DNA of 64,000 nucleotides from Promethearchaeota archaeon (GTDB taxonomy: Archaea; Asgardarchaeota; Thorarchaeia; Thorarchaeales; Thorarchaeaceae). The stretch's first letter is position 1; each line of letters opens with the position of its first letter. A model generated the notes under the pieces. That model made no database searches. It was not told the DNA's origin and saw nothing but the letters and a program-made list of their open reading frames with translations. Shown here one piece after another: positions 27,101 to 30,449 of the stretch. The stretch spans positions 1-64,000 of the forward strand of contig WJMJ01000062.1 in NCBI GenBank assembly GCA_014728035.1, in the 5' to 3' direction. The position numbers and the translations under genes are program-made.

Positions 27101-30075
27101 ACCACATCAGGAACACTGAGTAGACCTCTTTCACTTGAGACTGAGAGCAATCCACCCTCATGAACTTCAAAAGACGATAGTGAACTGTGAAGATGTGCCA
27201 AAGCGAGATAGAAGATATCGGTGGGTGATAATTCTAATGATTTCAGCTCCTCTGGAGAAATGCCCTTATCAATACATAGTTTGGCCAGAGCCAACCGACC
27301 AAGTTCTTGACCCAAGGTAATACCTCTCTGTCTACAGGATAATTGCCGCATCAATGATGCGGCTCTTATGGGGGAGATGATGCTACGAGACTCAAAAGCA
27401 CCGCCAATCTCGTAAGAGAGGATCTTGTCAAGAATACCATAGTCTCTATTGTCAGTATTATCTGGAACTAGTTGAGACATGAATATGATCTCAGCAAGAA
27501 TCATTGCAAATCTTACAGCTTCATCTTTAGCTGGTGTTATTAGGTCTGAGTCCTCAGACTTACCATCTTTCTCCACTAGAGCTCGGTATGCCTTGTTCAA
27601 TCTATCAATTTCAGTAGGGTCAGTAAGAAGATTCTCTATTTCTCGATGTAGACTAGTAGGCATTAATGTGACCCTAGCATATCTTCTTCCTTGAATCACC
27701 TTGTATAATTTGTCCAATCGGCCTTTCAGATCTGTGGGATTCATGTTATTAGATATCTTGATATTTGTTTCATATTCTACATCGATAATAGGATGCCCCC
27801 TTCGTTGGTATACCTCGATTGCACGAACTGCAACAGGATGCATTAGTAGAGGTAGCAGAGAGTCCATTCCCGGAGTGAAACGCGCTACAGTCAAGAAGCC
27901 TTCAATAATAAGTAGTGCATCTCTAAACGAAACTTCATCCTTCATGCGGCCCATATTAAACTCACGTAGAAGACTTGCAATCTCCGCATCCAGACGCATC
28001 GTTTGAATCTCTTGTTTGCTATGCAGAAGAACAAGATTGCGAGACAAATATTGAAATCCAAGATTATCAAGGCTGTATTCCCCAATACTTTTTGTAGTAG
28101 TCGAGAGCATTTTTTCAACATTGATCATTTCCGAGTGAAACTGGTCTGTAAGGTCGATTGTGACCCTAATTTCAGGGTTGTTTCCTAGAAGATTTTGGAG
28201 TAGCGGTGTCTTCAAAGTCTTCGTGAATTCTGAGGAGGTAAAATCAGGAGAAAATTGATTCAAAAAGCTTGGAGTAAATGGGGATGATTTGTCAGCTCTA
28301 CTAACGGATATGGAGAAATTCTTCAGAGTGACCTGGCCATTATATCCGGCCTCTGTAGCACGAACCTGAATGATGACCTCATTGGAGAATACCTGAGTAT
28401 CTATGGGTATTGTGCTGGTCCACCGTTTTTGATCTCTTTGGGTCTCGATACATTCACAGGTATGTCTACGAGTGGTATTGTCATAGTATAGGAGAATATC
28501 AACAGAGGAAACATCAACAGTGTCAACAGTAAGACATTCAATATCAAGTTCGGGTCTTTGTGTCATCGAATCAATGACCAGTCTTTGTTGAAAAGGCTTG
28601 ACCAGCTCGATGTGGGTCTTATGGATGAAGACATTCTCATATGAGGTCCAAGGAGCATATTCCAGACTTCCAATGGAAGATTCCCATTTTCCAAATAGCT
28701 CCTGAATCTTCCCAAATGGCAGTCCCAAGGACACAGTTGGAGATAGTTCCATCAGGAACATGAATAGAAATACCAAAGATAGTACCATCATCGTTCTTTT
28801 AGGAGAGACAAAACTAATTCCAATCCCAACCAATGTTAATGAGAGAAACAGAAAGACCAAATCATTGTCAGGAGTCTCAGACGTGGAAGGTTCGGAAAGA
28901 AGTTCTGCAACCGGATAGTTATATCGATCTTTTAGATTCCAACATATTGAACTATCATTCTGTTCTGAGATTACATACGGGGTATAAGTCTGGTATATTT
29001 CTGAGGTCAGATTCAATAGGGTATCGCGAAGTAGAAGTAAAGAAAGCCCTTCTGATAGTGAAGTGGTCCGTTTTGTTTGACCAGAATACCAAGAAGATAG
29101 ATCTAGCTTTACTCGTTTTAGGAGGTCTGCAATCTCCTTTGGTCCAGACTCTGTTGAAAATAAGGAGTCTAATGCATCAAGTCGTATGAGTGTGTTGATC
29201 GATTTGTAAGTAGCTTGGTGAGAGGTCATAGTGGAAGTTGGAGGGAATGAATTCGAATCATAATCATAGAGTGACACAATTCGTTCTGCTATTGATTCAG
29301 TATCGATAAGATGAGAGATGATTGCCGAGTCATAAGAGTGAGTACCGACCATAAAGTGAAGTAGTTCCGTATATTGAACAATCGAATCCAGACCAGAATT
29401 CGCAAGTTCCTCACTCAGATCATTGAACAATACCAAATCCAAGACTAACATGTTATCTTTGCGAGCAGGCTCATAGTCCGACCACGTGAGTTTCACGTCA
29501 GAGATTTGAAAAGGAGATAGTCCTAGTTCAGAGTAGAAACCTGTTGTGTGAGCTATTCTCAATACCCAATAGTAGACAGCGAGGTTATCGAGGTTGCTTA
29601 GACTCCGTAAAGATACAGACCGTCTAAAAGAGGAATGGAGATAACGACGTACATCTTCCAAGACTTCTCTTGGAATACCACCTATATGATTCAAGATTTC
29701 GAGACTAAATGCAGTTGTTTCAAAATCAGGTCCAGCAGATGCATCAGTCTGAAAACCACCCTGAATAGGCTCATGCTGGGCTAGTACATCATCCCGAACC
29801 CTATCCAATATCTCTGACAGTCTTGCATCCCATTCAGAATCGGATGCTAATTCCAATAGCTGTAGAGCTGATAATGTGGATGATAATGTTGCATTACTCC
29901 CAGGTGTATCTCCAAATCCGTGATTCAGAGGATCGTAACAATCGACAAGATACGAGGGGATATCGATGTGTTGTTCTGAGACTTGATTCGTTGACGCGGT
30001 CATAACAACAGAACTGGATAGAATCAAGACCATCACAAGTATGTATTGACTTAGTAACTTCGCATTGAACTGCAT
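148..30075 (-). CDS. Giant (9,975 aa) secreted/membrane-attached multidomain surface protein
   Basis: One uninterrupted frame. The ATG at 30075 is preceded by GGGAG about 10 bases upstream. Residues 1-27 look like a signal peptide. Residues ~50-400 are helical with a GGFQTD motif near 105 that recalls prenyltransferase/terpenoid-cyclase toroids. Residues ~404-445 form two membrane helices joined by a basic turn (SPKRT), which returns the chain to the outside. Residues ~590-1925 are a K/E-richer module with no N-X-S/T sequon and an HTHP motif (H1740, H1742). After that come a possible Rossmann-like domain (~2170-2640), many beta-sandwich modules ending in LDDLQIW- or LDELHIY-like strands, Ig-like repeats (~4160-4840 and ~6806-7479), TSP3-like calcium repeats (~6466-6578), a PA14-like module (~8616-8728) and C-terminal hydrophobic stretches (~9705-9728, ~9948-9970) that may anchor it. 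It is probably an adhesin or a cell-surface binding or processing protein; the exact function is unknown. A membrane-protein gene follows after one base. Confidence 0.9.
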   Translation of the reverse strand: MQFNAKLLSQYILVMVLILSSSVVMTASTNQVSEQHIDIPSYLVDCYDPLNHGFGDTPGSNATLSSTLSALQLLELASDSEWDARLSEILDRVRDDVLAQHEPIQGGFQTDASAGPDFETTAFSLEILNHIGGIPREVLEDVRRYLHSSFRRSVSLRSLSNLDNLAVYYWVLRIAHTTGFYSELGLSPFQISDVKLTWSDYEPARKDNMLVLDLVLFNDLSEELANSGLDSIVQYTELLHFMVGTHSYDSAIISHLIDTESIAERIVSLYDYDSNSFPPTSTMTSHQATYKSINTLIRLDALDSLFSTESGPKEIADLLKRVKLDLSSWYSGQTKRTTSLSEGLSLLLLRDTLLNLTSEIYQTYTPYVISEQNDSSICWNLKDRYNYPVAELLSEPSTSETPDNDLVFLFLSLTLVGIGISFVSPKRTMMVLSLVFLFMFLMELSPTVSLGLPFGKIQELFGKWESSIGSLEYAPWTSYENVFIHKTHIELVKPFQQRLVIDSMTQRPELDIECLTVDTVDVSSVDILLYYDNTTRRHTCECIETQRDQKRWTSTIPIDTQVFSNEVIIQVRATEAGYNGQVTLKNFSISVSRADKSSPFTPSFLNQFSPDFTSSEFTKTLKTPLLQNLLGNNPEIRVTIDLTDQFHSEMINVEKMLSTTTKSIGEYSLDNLGFQYLSRNLVLLHSKQEIQTMRLDAEIASLLREFNMGRMKDEVSFRDALLIIEGFLTVARFTPGMDSLLPLLMHPVAVRAIEVYQRRGHPIIDVEYETNIKISNNMNPTDLKGRLDKLYKVIQGRRYARVTLMPTSLHREIENLLTDPTEIDRLNKAYRALVEKDGKSEDSDLITPAKDEAVRFAMILAEIIFMSQLVPDNTDNRDYGILDKILSYEIGGAFESRSIISPIRAASLMRQLSCRQRGITLGQELGRLALAKLCIDKGISPEELKSLELSPTDIFYLALAHLHSSLSSFEVHEGGLLSVSSERGLLSVPDVVIAISQQILQEFEISEDVDKVLTHLIGTVRGAVETLAIKMGELDDVKNTRIALLHYFAKPSSGKHLRDMVEYRRINKESEKVEILKTTSAQSERHGLVGSDIPPIFVALYSRDESGEIRPQKIVYLKQEYHKLLGRKESDLEPKELDLFKDAEVTGILRIEEGAITIDPDALMKHAIDISKTSGISNSILGEIGFPSALCEGKTESGPNPSKNIDTFEKLFYWAARYEDSDKYKIPMSGAKIVSETRSSWVRIDSGKLLGKIYLDEADIAQNFMSRILKENKRETEKISTTIHPLGFTDTEYGKKKIKYEDRTGRLVERYLSLFKSWEKFSEISIQIELPVGQIYPQKGSNSNNPVQTPLLGSRNPGKVLHSFFIDNDFEIPTLFTVPEISGQYDDIVIEISKLPLDGLDDYVICYTHEGSPFIGGRLSSLCRADVPIITEFSKALLTSIVNKIENKDTIVSPLRGSSKIQTSSNREFWGGKEGEGGVADKLRALIKTITDYKIALEKYRTEPNSQSYSELKQVEESLSSVYEEIYTIPAYKENLVIDGTPAPQKFRIEFRKLCNMIDVILFSPVYHLLQRSRWRFESLIAEVDEGSHNTHDTKSDIYRTGDIYTGEKWPDNRRYGSFAAIASIDRTRYNELLDRGLISSDTTFNAADGWKSDEGDGIWIPIDIEHPVGGSYLDAQHASDSRTLMLLAQKDSEGHMWFSSGFILDIGAKYLTSINVIEGETSIKMTGVKSTGNIQTFVHTHPYKEGVYVVRTSSVKGDAIHPFETIALAINENGKAEKYFDRSDHKLGKDGCTKSAYLNGARSSARKIIAAILPDDLLPEIDALLSEAEDVYKKTGMAFDTGINSLATQILTLVGITRSPERMRRLEFLLRLDPGPLIGDIDLDLVSEYLSWSLGNFDNVKEMLPSIVTSDLLTNPVENDWIHHLLLNTSVSSSLKTIALQMVGYELMDSSPLCDDWDYPPYQLGEWRYRGLGEQDTVTKLSSIPITATIPSIAGAIEQQAQVKEDIQASGIYLSLSDVDITSQEVSIELVHNGHRYESKETVDTEGVFLFEFDRSISLSAGDSFSIRIPSQDITTGFGLSYSAFSDSQAFVYDGDSSVSGDSLDDTRLIFGIHDASQENSIGYQKTGIYFETAIDQSHETILGEAKNYLSAYFALHPESQLPSTEIVTVTFNSTTNTTHVSIADYVTSDSQVYSQIPDDSYNTIPVYVYGEDTARICTSLIMSGHSNIAVINDEQLIFLVQNHIPGILVILSDSIPYQLLELDGTGDSYIHSWIADGNQIVSSGVIPFDYVSVQGKLYSSEEYLYLSGTSAHGRSLSSQLVLQSQIDTSIVRFDDMKEQIYYNGTELVLDGSGNEVAMTSYIPKEASYSYSFSLAIPSDYITLNNTFDILVDDEVIFDRVSMTALAHEIEKGTRTASINENDFRLTLISLGSVTNRTESYDHYLCFLTGYEPYSIGYHQVTLRDSAENMMTGSMIVYASDSLLSEESRYRPNIYNDLLSYMNGIPRFGAGVFAVSGYDMIELAPALSLDSFTLIENGGYSQISNLYAVDLSRVNPQNIYSKDSSGQFGECTVRVGAGLLTMLDMFPMDDETYLTEGIEKLGYVLTGIRWDWDNLLSPASLLETDPYTDSGFMGLAAEFGSIEPSTLLPRSVQPNDDFQSDGAYANSFTNTSQITVINGDEQWNDGRLEIVGNNSIDWFSVTIEDTYISSSQMHILGISSIFVDCAVYVYGDDEYIGLLTDSLTFLDFEGIFTDLTFNCSVSGNMPYLSLDWLRTCNTPAIEAESQYSIPDFFGLEVEGGTTDTGALNILHPGEGTSNVWLNLDSTQHLSVIDIACTVNHSTVDSLSLTIWSGMNRTGVSETFSITPDTIQNIQRIQTYPRYISSIEFSIDGAEFLNWSISWINMHDGSDMALTMDTPLLDRKYESISTLSEDSLVYQVDSTMTVYYPDSLEIDISASPFLHVDSTFNLTFCDLILTTDSGNHTISLTNVSTVYDISSLGSTVLGYGFVLGTDGQARSLSVDCIAFSPSDQALNERLEVTLRYDTDIGSTNIILGDSLMEWSIGQIALENDTHIFTRAETTILDWTQSYVVVSQELVETKESVEVSFWFNGAIDVSTQSDMDIRFILSEQATRYSDSFGVLNQSVTEPIISNPQFAAIYSSGLGFGLMGLDGQYVTATLPASSVSVDTDQSLVLLPLLEERFELISGIEIDPNFVVSSHDIHPSGLLDGWTGTIEEVSTAFHDGTFAEEYAVFQDFSTTSWWIIDTEESSSDAYSKTILSYDSGQMNVTLNCTDQSSMEYVILRLEHLDAVPEEYPFMRFKLSGVGDLHLTLRFEMTDGLTTETLDILSMTPSESVEENRNIYEQLLSTNRHDWSITSIELLIKETQSSVLLNKSILLDELHIYRIRNWEYVHTNNSTIASVAQSQQGILTITCDSFKETKLQHVQDPKIDTTIYSVFQFRERVGYSSQMNISAINSTATSYSFDEESIIWAIVTADVEFLEDVAELEILVQAGEVEGEGQIDWLRIIEPFLSRFEWDSHSDGSWNSWDGIMTLMSYPPMTGLNNAIDQPYTGTIGSHSIDRWASYQASDTFTNGEHLSIHNAIEYDYTYWDLSSITNRVIENLHDPSGTPQDEDCGWNSGNCYAQSFNIASGSSVSEVQVYVKAEEQTGFVGNNIHWFIYGGTETAPNYNSILRSGSFDASTSTHEWYSFTFSSLSSGWYWVSIQGSSFYITDPEEKSSIQGDDYVYSKPYWKYGDYSGSTGKRYWSTGGSDTNDFFVKVRVDTVITGSTMFNYQIEVHWTDSGGSNVQQLTANGQTVSHAEASDVWITAQTSVISLSIDQVKTYYRQSSLSVSASFSSNPVSDITTWVLPYNFALQDYGDHQSTSDGEFKVTKHSSWTFSSVYPTLSYTVDGNIYTFTGVTYGTQYNVTFTASNTELALVTRRTDAYGNILEENPDDIPTYGYHSLHADVSGIASGSFGIMEYLWDQSTEPSFMYGWVPISNSYTTSPRQAGAGYDDDETVYYRVKWYSSDSWHVYCDYIGFYIRAPKLRASSPNPDFATSQYADSEQVHIEIDYMYSSNDLSLWYRVGSGDFIQATNQSSTYYSLYNHYSSYSFTGFLDVADEENTISFYFTTDKYGGHTWDNDGAYWSFYLEDTDTTDPQVFDVWPVGDPDPTDSSPYVKPGGLYNQGQIRVSCTVNDSQSGIANVSLHYEYVISGLNDTLIMHNGGSGHYWVDLPLHYIDDPTVTEAFDYTITAYDNDTPSCESTTHSEWDVVVYDDNTDGPTLDVPGDATIPSDGTISGYITASDENKIDLNLSSASWRFINESYAHPVDIWTGPDNTSTIVSFFFQIYSDNFDDADEGRTIVVEFSIYDLDRDRGIIDQSASGASTCYTISDDDLLAPTITDIDDSAVMDGGQSYLYVTAIDEESGIGEVIVELDGVNYTDDVLVDGSAGDAQVFQVAIPNLIGEYTITVYTRDNDGTVTSDWLWDSIETIISGHDDDVLRPEVKVWISASTCDEDATIYANVTDCSGVLEITVYYWHETGIHSDTMVLDDSYNATSWRYMFSIDASVIVYGYPLCAYVTVTDNDYDFSNPEDRMSTQTATVSACIEDLTSPQVHSFDGPVGDELYNESSTVQLVLCESSDASLPEQAYLNYTYGLGWMTVRMGVLNQYIENGVTYVLFVAHLPLFYGSSIQYYAIFSDYAGNEDSTSIRTVTSVSDLIPPELVYTRVMDAQPDLNGTLVAKFVEPFTSSGVQSVTALLSIEGEARNLTMTYNSETATWVSTLPALPENTVFSYSFYCTDNAGNDIQTPIFYHTVVWESYPDSVEPYLSLLNIIHDASKVGTFRSLFTVDAEGIYSFVPICNGGVANVTLWLDGTEIPSRSQVVLSPSVHILMMRVETGDSDALWGLQIHNMKAELNDTSGLLHWNVLAPSPVKGLVKLKDASMTGILSMLDYFGTYSYDDMDAIDGDFESDTNPYYSYGAWNHSITAFSLEGYRSSHSVVLCGGDGTPGWIEYNYGTSQLVSGLVFYAKRNITGFTDIEIQLTHSEGFTTKREFRFYQVADWTRYEIDLPEFSLTGVRIAIKNYSYMLYNTHLKLDAIALSRTKVKMHEWSVSTHGDISPHFLLEDKGERVTMDYAAYSEFYAQEGLHYLNISTGDITFMEIYHGGDMIANITTNADIPVILSQGINAFVVFVRANSAHNVPVTFKLHDASAISYGQSCGLLALTSEAHTPYLPIFSSDWNVTGMANMQVIYPDTPDIICSFEFAMNNHDDTSNDYVTFTNSTEIDIRGVPILVSTFDSNSSGLLLQYRALLHSAADGSTMWVETNWYPLSIQELTIDLPFLATKMYALPSGDIDKIFELELHIADLAGDGEIAYDQLVELVTAFKARTGDIISLSPRNSNSHTLLNDFDTGSGYNWTNNAFHGTRAALVGPDCLMMPIPVYQMVSDGLKLSFVANATPTVIFSIAIEEDVYNISTSSASYVPLFADWLRCEIDISLLAEKLLVRQGLKRNPILTSIYIYADDYTRIDSCELFSVETQSVYLPYWDLSLSWNTEVLGFSVSSMADVLHEATPYYRVEFNGTEYCTLDKSWYETISLEIVQQDDSTLVIQQAFSTFAIITDFYEVLESGFINFNREVRRLSDSSLYQNEVMIAFEYDVQKHLREYRIDGTHVPLLSLEDMESTTVPSYTSTFDIDPVEEHVEDKYFATDFSRPYSIDSVYAVYGSDGDVLTLMPLENRSEMWVEYDCLSIPSAMVKYLLMDVVELVKCDAYVLVTSDTSTEFFRFNKSGRYVQTFSITGTYIQRIRIGAEKTTSGSKIRLDWFGLRERAVVFENDYQRIDPQRVHFPYLSENFLSIDGWTAEPEIDLGINSGCLIVDGTSISGETEISLDVSIDTAKYPILHMPYHIKSSECIFVGVRVYYQQANGGYTFDTYTKSYDDDCDKTGLIWANLSADHGVDWVSKVSIFISYSGNAPFTLWVDDLLIVKDPELLYISQTDYEFHESFGDVSEWHAIDSGYIEQSGVESIFDTGKFVASENKANFSRDVDLYILPDSCLILDVSYNGATSYWLSFVLKNDTVLDVFETSNSGWYTIDLSKYAFINVKQLLVGVSNIGGYVAVDHLEISPTEGATVVQDTTAGWSGDVTEAENGYTSIISTTPSWSAIYRLPEPVPLETYNTLSIVYSMTDCDDSPSLRVVGINVNSDPAYGEDGVIVYADWIDYGFIADGTTHRLDIDLSVIDALAGKKFYRIEFTDSPSQAYNLTFYSVSLSQVSGSWTRIGNDNEQYINTLAPSETISLTAWTHASIGSFGAQHPLSYNITRINSMVVEYRSSVEADCWLEVFFLLDGLKFSTKLPQNSEPTKKALFLQDILNEFSTSNISAIGFSINWSDSAIGKELWLNIEKVSIYGSIPSDPAPDTRTIVFSEPILVSDSPFESQNTVSPCYQALSLDLPRYSTEGIDSDNDGLLDDLEIKIGTDPKNNDTDFDLLTDGFEYYTLRTNPVSDDSDKDKMPDAWEYHNSLDPLTRDNKEDPDKDGLDNLGEYNADTDPQDSDTDSDGILDGADANPLEALVMMTRSATYSIYSDACTSTSGWTLLTSSNWDGDTFWGELQSSTLSINNGRYACGSIPSSSQYSHGPMWMRELSTQSTLDGGLCFTAELERIQDSAGIMMKVAILDENKEIMFMLNVHDPWYSSYRMLNVYYCYSDAEGGGSEQYQDAAYGNYLGDFEIYYDSTQDAIIASIENKGSSTLVSSPSATAKSRIATYIAIGWARKYNYNQGFHCYTNDIQITTDQIYSSNEAPVIDSFSSDGSVLDEKSDTYTIQAQVTDADSNLDTVYTDYSLDGGTTWYSSSNGWLDITSSQSGDLFSYEIPRTGTWGWLSALDSIIKYRFKAIDTESEETTSTAQTGGTVTDDDSSAPVLSGAGDDGSVTDAKLDSYHIWISISDSSGISSVEFVYSLDSGITWTSWDSYDSNSSDTYHYYISRTDWLTALDSTIYWRVRTTDNDIDRSSDSLTTTSSDYTGGQITDDDTTVPTLSNLGDDGNILDSKSDGYLLWVDVTDASGISSVEFIYSLDDGTTWSSWTSYSSINGNTYSYTIDRTTWLSALDSSIMWKVRATDSDADRTGDSLTQTSSEQIGGSVSDDDTSAPAISYYTSGTVYDASSQWDNGILTISVDVADSSGISSITLYDVTGSPISYQMNGPGGNGNGIWTVELSYDVGQTLDYFIVVTDGDVDRTGDTLTSQQGSEVNPLIVVVLDDDSDVPLVQSPSDSGSQNDGWNSDYELAVYVTDSSGLSSVEFAYSLDNGESWSSYESYYTNTSCTYGFSIAPSVWHEATGSTLIWRVRTVDADSDRSGDSTLLLSEFIGGTISDDDSASPDFSSPSPITGTESGDVLLSITISDYSPLSEVVFWFEIGGQWTSRAGTQDGASWTCIIYNHESVAGSVLWKVYARDGDNDRTNDTLEAESEVYSFDWTWSSEATVGPLDCTLSCDDWISYGVFDTADYTASLEIEWNFADLSVTDQWFIIRWRYDSPIQLNSSSIQVMFEHEGMNITRNMLHASVSSGISDWRVYTIALSNIVSRFDTLTRLFIRVAAGSIHIQHMTLGFGGISSNGYLLPKVDGQTELEITKYGYSATSNSCTNVSYLNLDFPISSMSELVINGDLSVSSGATWLNIKGLTNESVSQTVSHQLSWPTWDRIVLNISAIAGHLQVITSIGIYQDAPGQRLSISEFALINRPMSRIDVGSDYVELLGTSKYSGLTLFNLQSLDVNTLQTTRENSTDVTTTGVLSMFASITEYYDQGPVYTKFSSLINGIPETVHYHPHSNLEVWTTEYDLNLHVATDAIEFEIGENTTQVLLDEVIILDQTRHRIEFMMCGWVEGRSINRTYTITETGLINWTTVYADELTMESVRLWAAINQAPVLYLNSVERESDIITSASTYPLAPLTEGKHSVRALTHKNKVYVSVILVDNATLNATDFSYLHLSVKPYVDTGYTIEAVHEYRIRMVLDNGSVAYAISSDGDEIFELQEDLHHGVNELFISLENLDRDISNRTITEISFIMYDNSLSPAIIGATLDDVYLTNTLDIAQDDYLWKVTRESDSTNYEYMNSSELYFDSSGLAISRFTSYNGLIVYGDVLLQDSVFSSSANSSCFAGYLTHKQSLKGIDVDGSTSLDIYEQRDLRLMVDPASGDSNITVSYYWANDTVSPYSITVSSLAGNSTQDTIYLNQTVKTVISLDIVSLFLHLNVTEGELPDLYQFNVTTGVYDVYMTSPDSIVPVTMYQTVDRKGSRLAPSGDTDGIDEDGFITSWIASPRDLMDGSLFIYDNNFDLSRLKKTVNLDNPNCSIQFYTWLDFENGVDDSAPLWWNDYLPQPVSDPVGQETTVLSSGTSQILEVIHEYTTDEAVGLFGSFETWITWDWHYDSELDLWVTDSPRAYGDQYRFSVRKYVWDLDGGATEPITILSEWTTSVAHNQWVHWDLDFASDEVRYRQMDITGEPSSVVYHEEFSSPHGLGGITQIAIVESLGGNSGNISYFLDDLQIWANNYTMLIYREDFSHYDLNEMVSVSGWDLEIGATQFSIETCRNQGFSWSVMDIDPELLTVYDRPEAQLEFMNGWYRAMHYDEETPTYANYLSGYPREYAEALGQKWYQHYFTVLEVPQTDWYTFSLTVSSMTNVEVWIDGIDMTPEAGTTISTYLRTGIHTIYLRLYQDGGASENWFKFKFTHEDGSPVENCNTYLPTHGRYTAVYYDYDHYERIREGGSVSLYEAPSAMLDKTNILMKTDAIGGMKVTLDATDLMQYMIRDVASMGYFSDGRAFTPLMETAGSVIFSCDAVPDTIFQGEYDGSLAERFLEASGYMTTDGWAPFYYTTHKDGSASIWPDGPERVLDLDMDSAWYHADNATVEFTPKDIPYKGMFSQSYSNPEYWADSYTYDIDLPSHTDRYHSVTVSSVDTNNYEQGLEYEWWTVSTDPADNNTDTYKSSDDAYKFVVPPGSTKIRVEGRFPDECPPFDPAYTGEVENHYGGIYLTMGGYYVYNTTRANSTRLINDVEPYTWYIHSPLIDTGDPKTVLFEIDLSRFDMLYDFFITDVTINVAVCERDYVVGSTDFHYNNKMFSISRISIIKEFSVRTHQGVEFPMLLPTPDGGLLQDISMERVVLPHHQQEFDYYVESSEDVWNDHISASILGWDGSNNIPISSPTLEASDSTNLHMTSPTNPLLSRVDFKSSDGINPWNYRLSFNPTPDYDVSSHCATKFYWQVLNVNGQYLIDLDHDDGFSFWIPGITSTVHHSSAGSAPTSTGQMILGDIDREYRPIWSIDTSYLKQADRKYLDYATINEGPPSSFASPITFQADRQGLGVLSFGLSSVISQDHIWRNATLCQTYLDTISRYNHMNMWGHSLLDECVSEVSLDYSVEDRIDVWNTEGWADELHGQALRGSLATIVGGPLYMGVAGSNYFANSLGYGPVVDIDSMIHPRCGDGELSSYIEENWVLDIDGADWFSDGQYNYTEVGEERQPLVQSLNVQNETLQVRPTIYETSSWGDDETPKDILDVPGLHWWTGESQYARHQVVRGKQVTFNFEWGPDTPDEFFMKLRFALFGQLYNETFVLTPTNTTITIDITKYHSNWMNNGTPIWNSNAELVNTVPQMDVMVCRKNPDNVTSLVDIARNLLYYDSYALRMEYDHDYIGRYLDILKQQEADSVEVRKAMITLGATMVSFAPVTAGITALWGSELIISATTGRSMFDHLLLGGMDIINTYTDTFGDGPVFSDSTMGNFSLWQITSNRGWNLFLQELLADLISMGLTGVVSKIRSIGRNIHTFDMNTKSYMNLGQRVRNRLLSWTDTTSRVLQRSATQRIHYLGVNLLSSLVDGLVKYSDLVGEVVFEMAFDSMMAVDPAQRPIGGAYGFTGVMSMSIITSAALRSVGRMNSYIGKGISLNYLARETRIGLQIVLTGLQLSMVAMRIPVMQARWSG
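7640..9660 (-). repeat. Tandem Ig-like repeat block inside the giant gene
   Basis: About six imperfect copies encode residues ~6806-7479 of the giant protein. Each unit carries DDD(S/T)..P at its start, then GSxxDxKxDxY, V.D.SGISSVEF.YSLD.G..W, and ...W+VR..D.D.DRTGDS. The conserved DDD linkers lie near 9310, 8970, 8622, 8276 and 7945, giving a period of roughly 330-348 bases (110-116 residues). The design resembles bacterial Ig-like/cadherin-like stalk repeats; the acidic linkers suggest calcium-stiffened joints (inference). Confidence 0.8.
10345..10680 (-). other. TSP3-like calcium-binding repeat segment of the giant protein
   Basis: Encodes residues ~6466-6578, with five Asp-rich loops: DSDNDGLLDD, DTDFDLLTDG, DSDKDKMPDA, DPDKDGLDNL and DSDTDSDGILDGAD. 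This is the D-x-D-x-D-G calcium-loop signature of thrombospondin type 3 repeats. It lies between an upstream beta-sandwich region and the second Ig block, so it may be a rigid or calcium-switched connector. Confidence 0.8.
24300..28305 (-). other. Compositionally distinct, sequon-free module of the giant protein
   Basis: Encodes residues ~590-1925. Read residue by residue, this stretch contains no N-X-S/T sequon, while both flanks contain many (for example NTT and NFS before it, NTS at about 1929 just after). It is richer in Lys/Glu, and the DNA looks more AT-rich by eye, especially 25.5-26.6 kb. Near its end an FVHTHPY motif (codons at about 24841-24864) resembles the HxHP core of JAB/JAMM-like metalloproteases, but the usual following S-x-x-D is not in register. 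Probably an inserted domain of separate origin; function unknown. Confidence 0.5.
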
Positions 30076-30449
30076 AGGAATTCTACTCCCAACCCGAACA
30101 CCAATAGACAGCTATGATGGATTGATATGACATACTCCTTCATATGGACCTACTTTACGGTGTTGCTTGAAATTTCGTTGTGACGCAATAATATAAACCA
30201 CTATCGATAACTTATCATCCATAATATAATACCTCTATTCAATGTACGGAGTTGTTATAGAACCCCACTAATGTAGATATGTTATAATAACCCGTAGAAA
30301 GAATAAACGAACGCTATTTACTCCAGTATCCTGTTTTGTTTGCTGATTCTTTTCACCCCAAGAGGCAAGATTAGAAAGAAAATGCCTCATTAGTCATCTT
30401 CTACGAGCTTAAAAGGGAAGGATATCAAGAGAGTATTGGTGGAGTCCGT
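30076..30449. other. Divergent intergenic region between the giant gene and the LRR gene
   Basis: This 374-base stretch holds no convincing gene. It contains a TATA-like element for the giant gene on the minus strand (30189-30198), a second AT-rich candidate near 30219-30236, an 11-base palindrome GTTATAATAAC at 30281-30291, and a 6-base inverted repeat GAGGCA/TGCCTC at 30362-30388. A Shine-Dalgarno GGTGGAG for the LRR gene is at 30439-30445. Confidence 0.5.
30189..30198 (-). promoter_or_regulatory. Candidate TATA box of the giant gene
   Basis: On the minus strand the sequence reads GTTTATATTA, a good archaeal TATA box. Expected transcription start is about 26 bases downstream (around 30165), leaving a leader of about 90 bases before the ATG at 30075. 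Confidence 0.4.
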
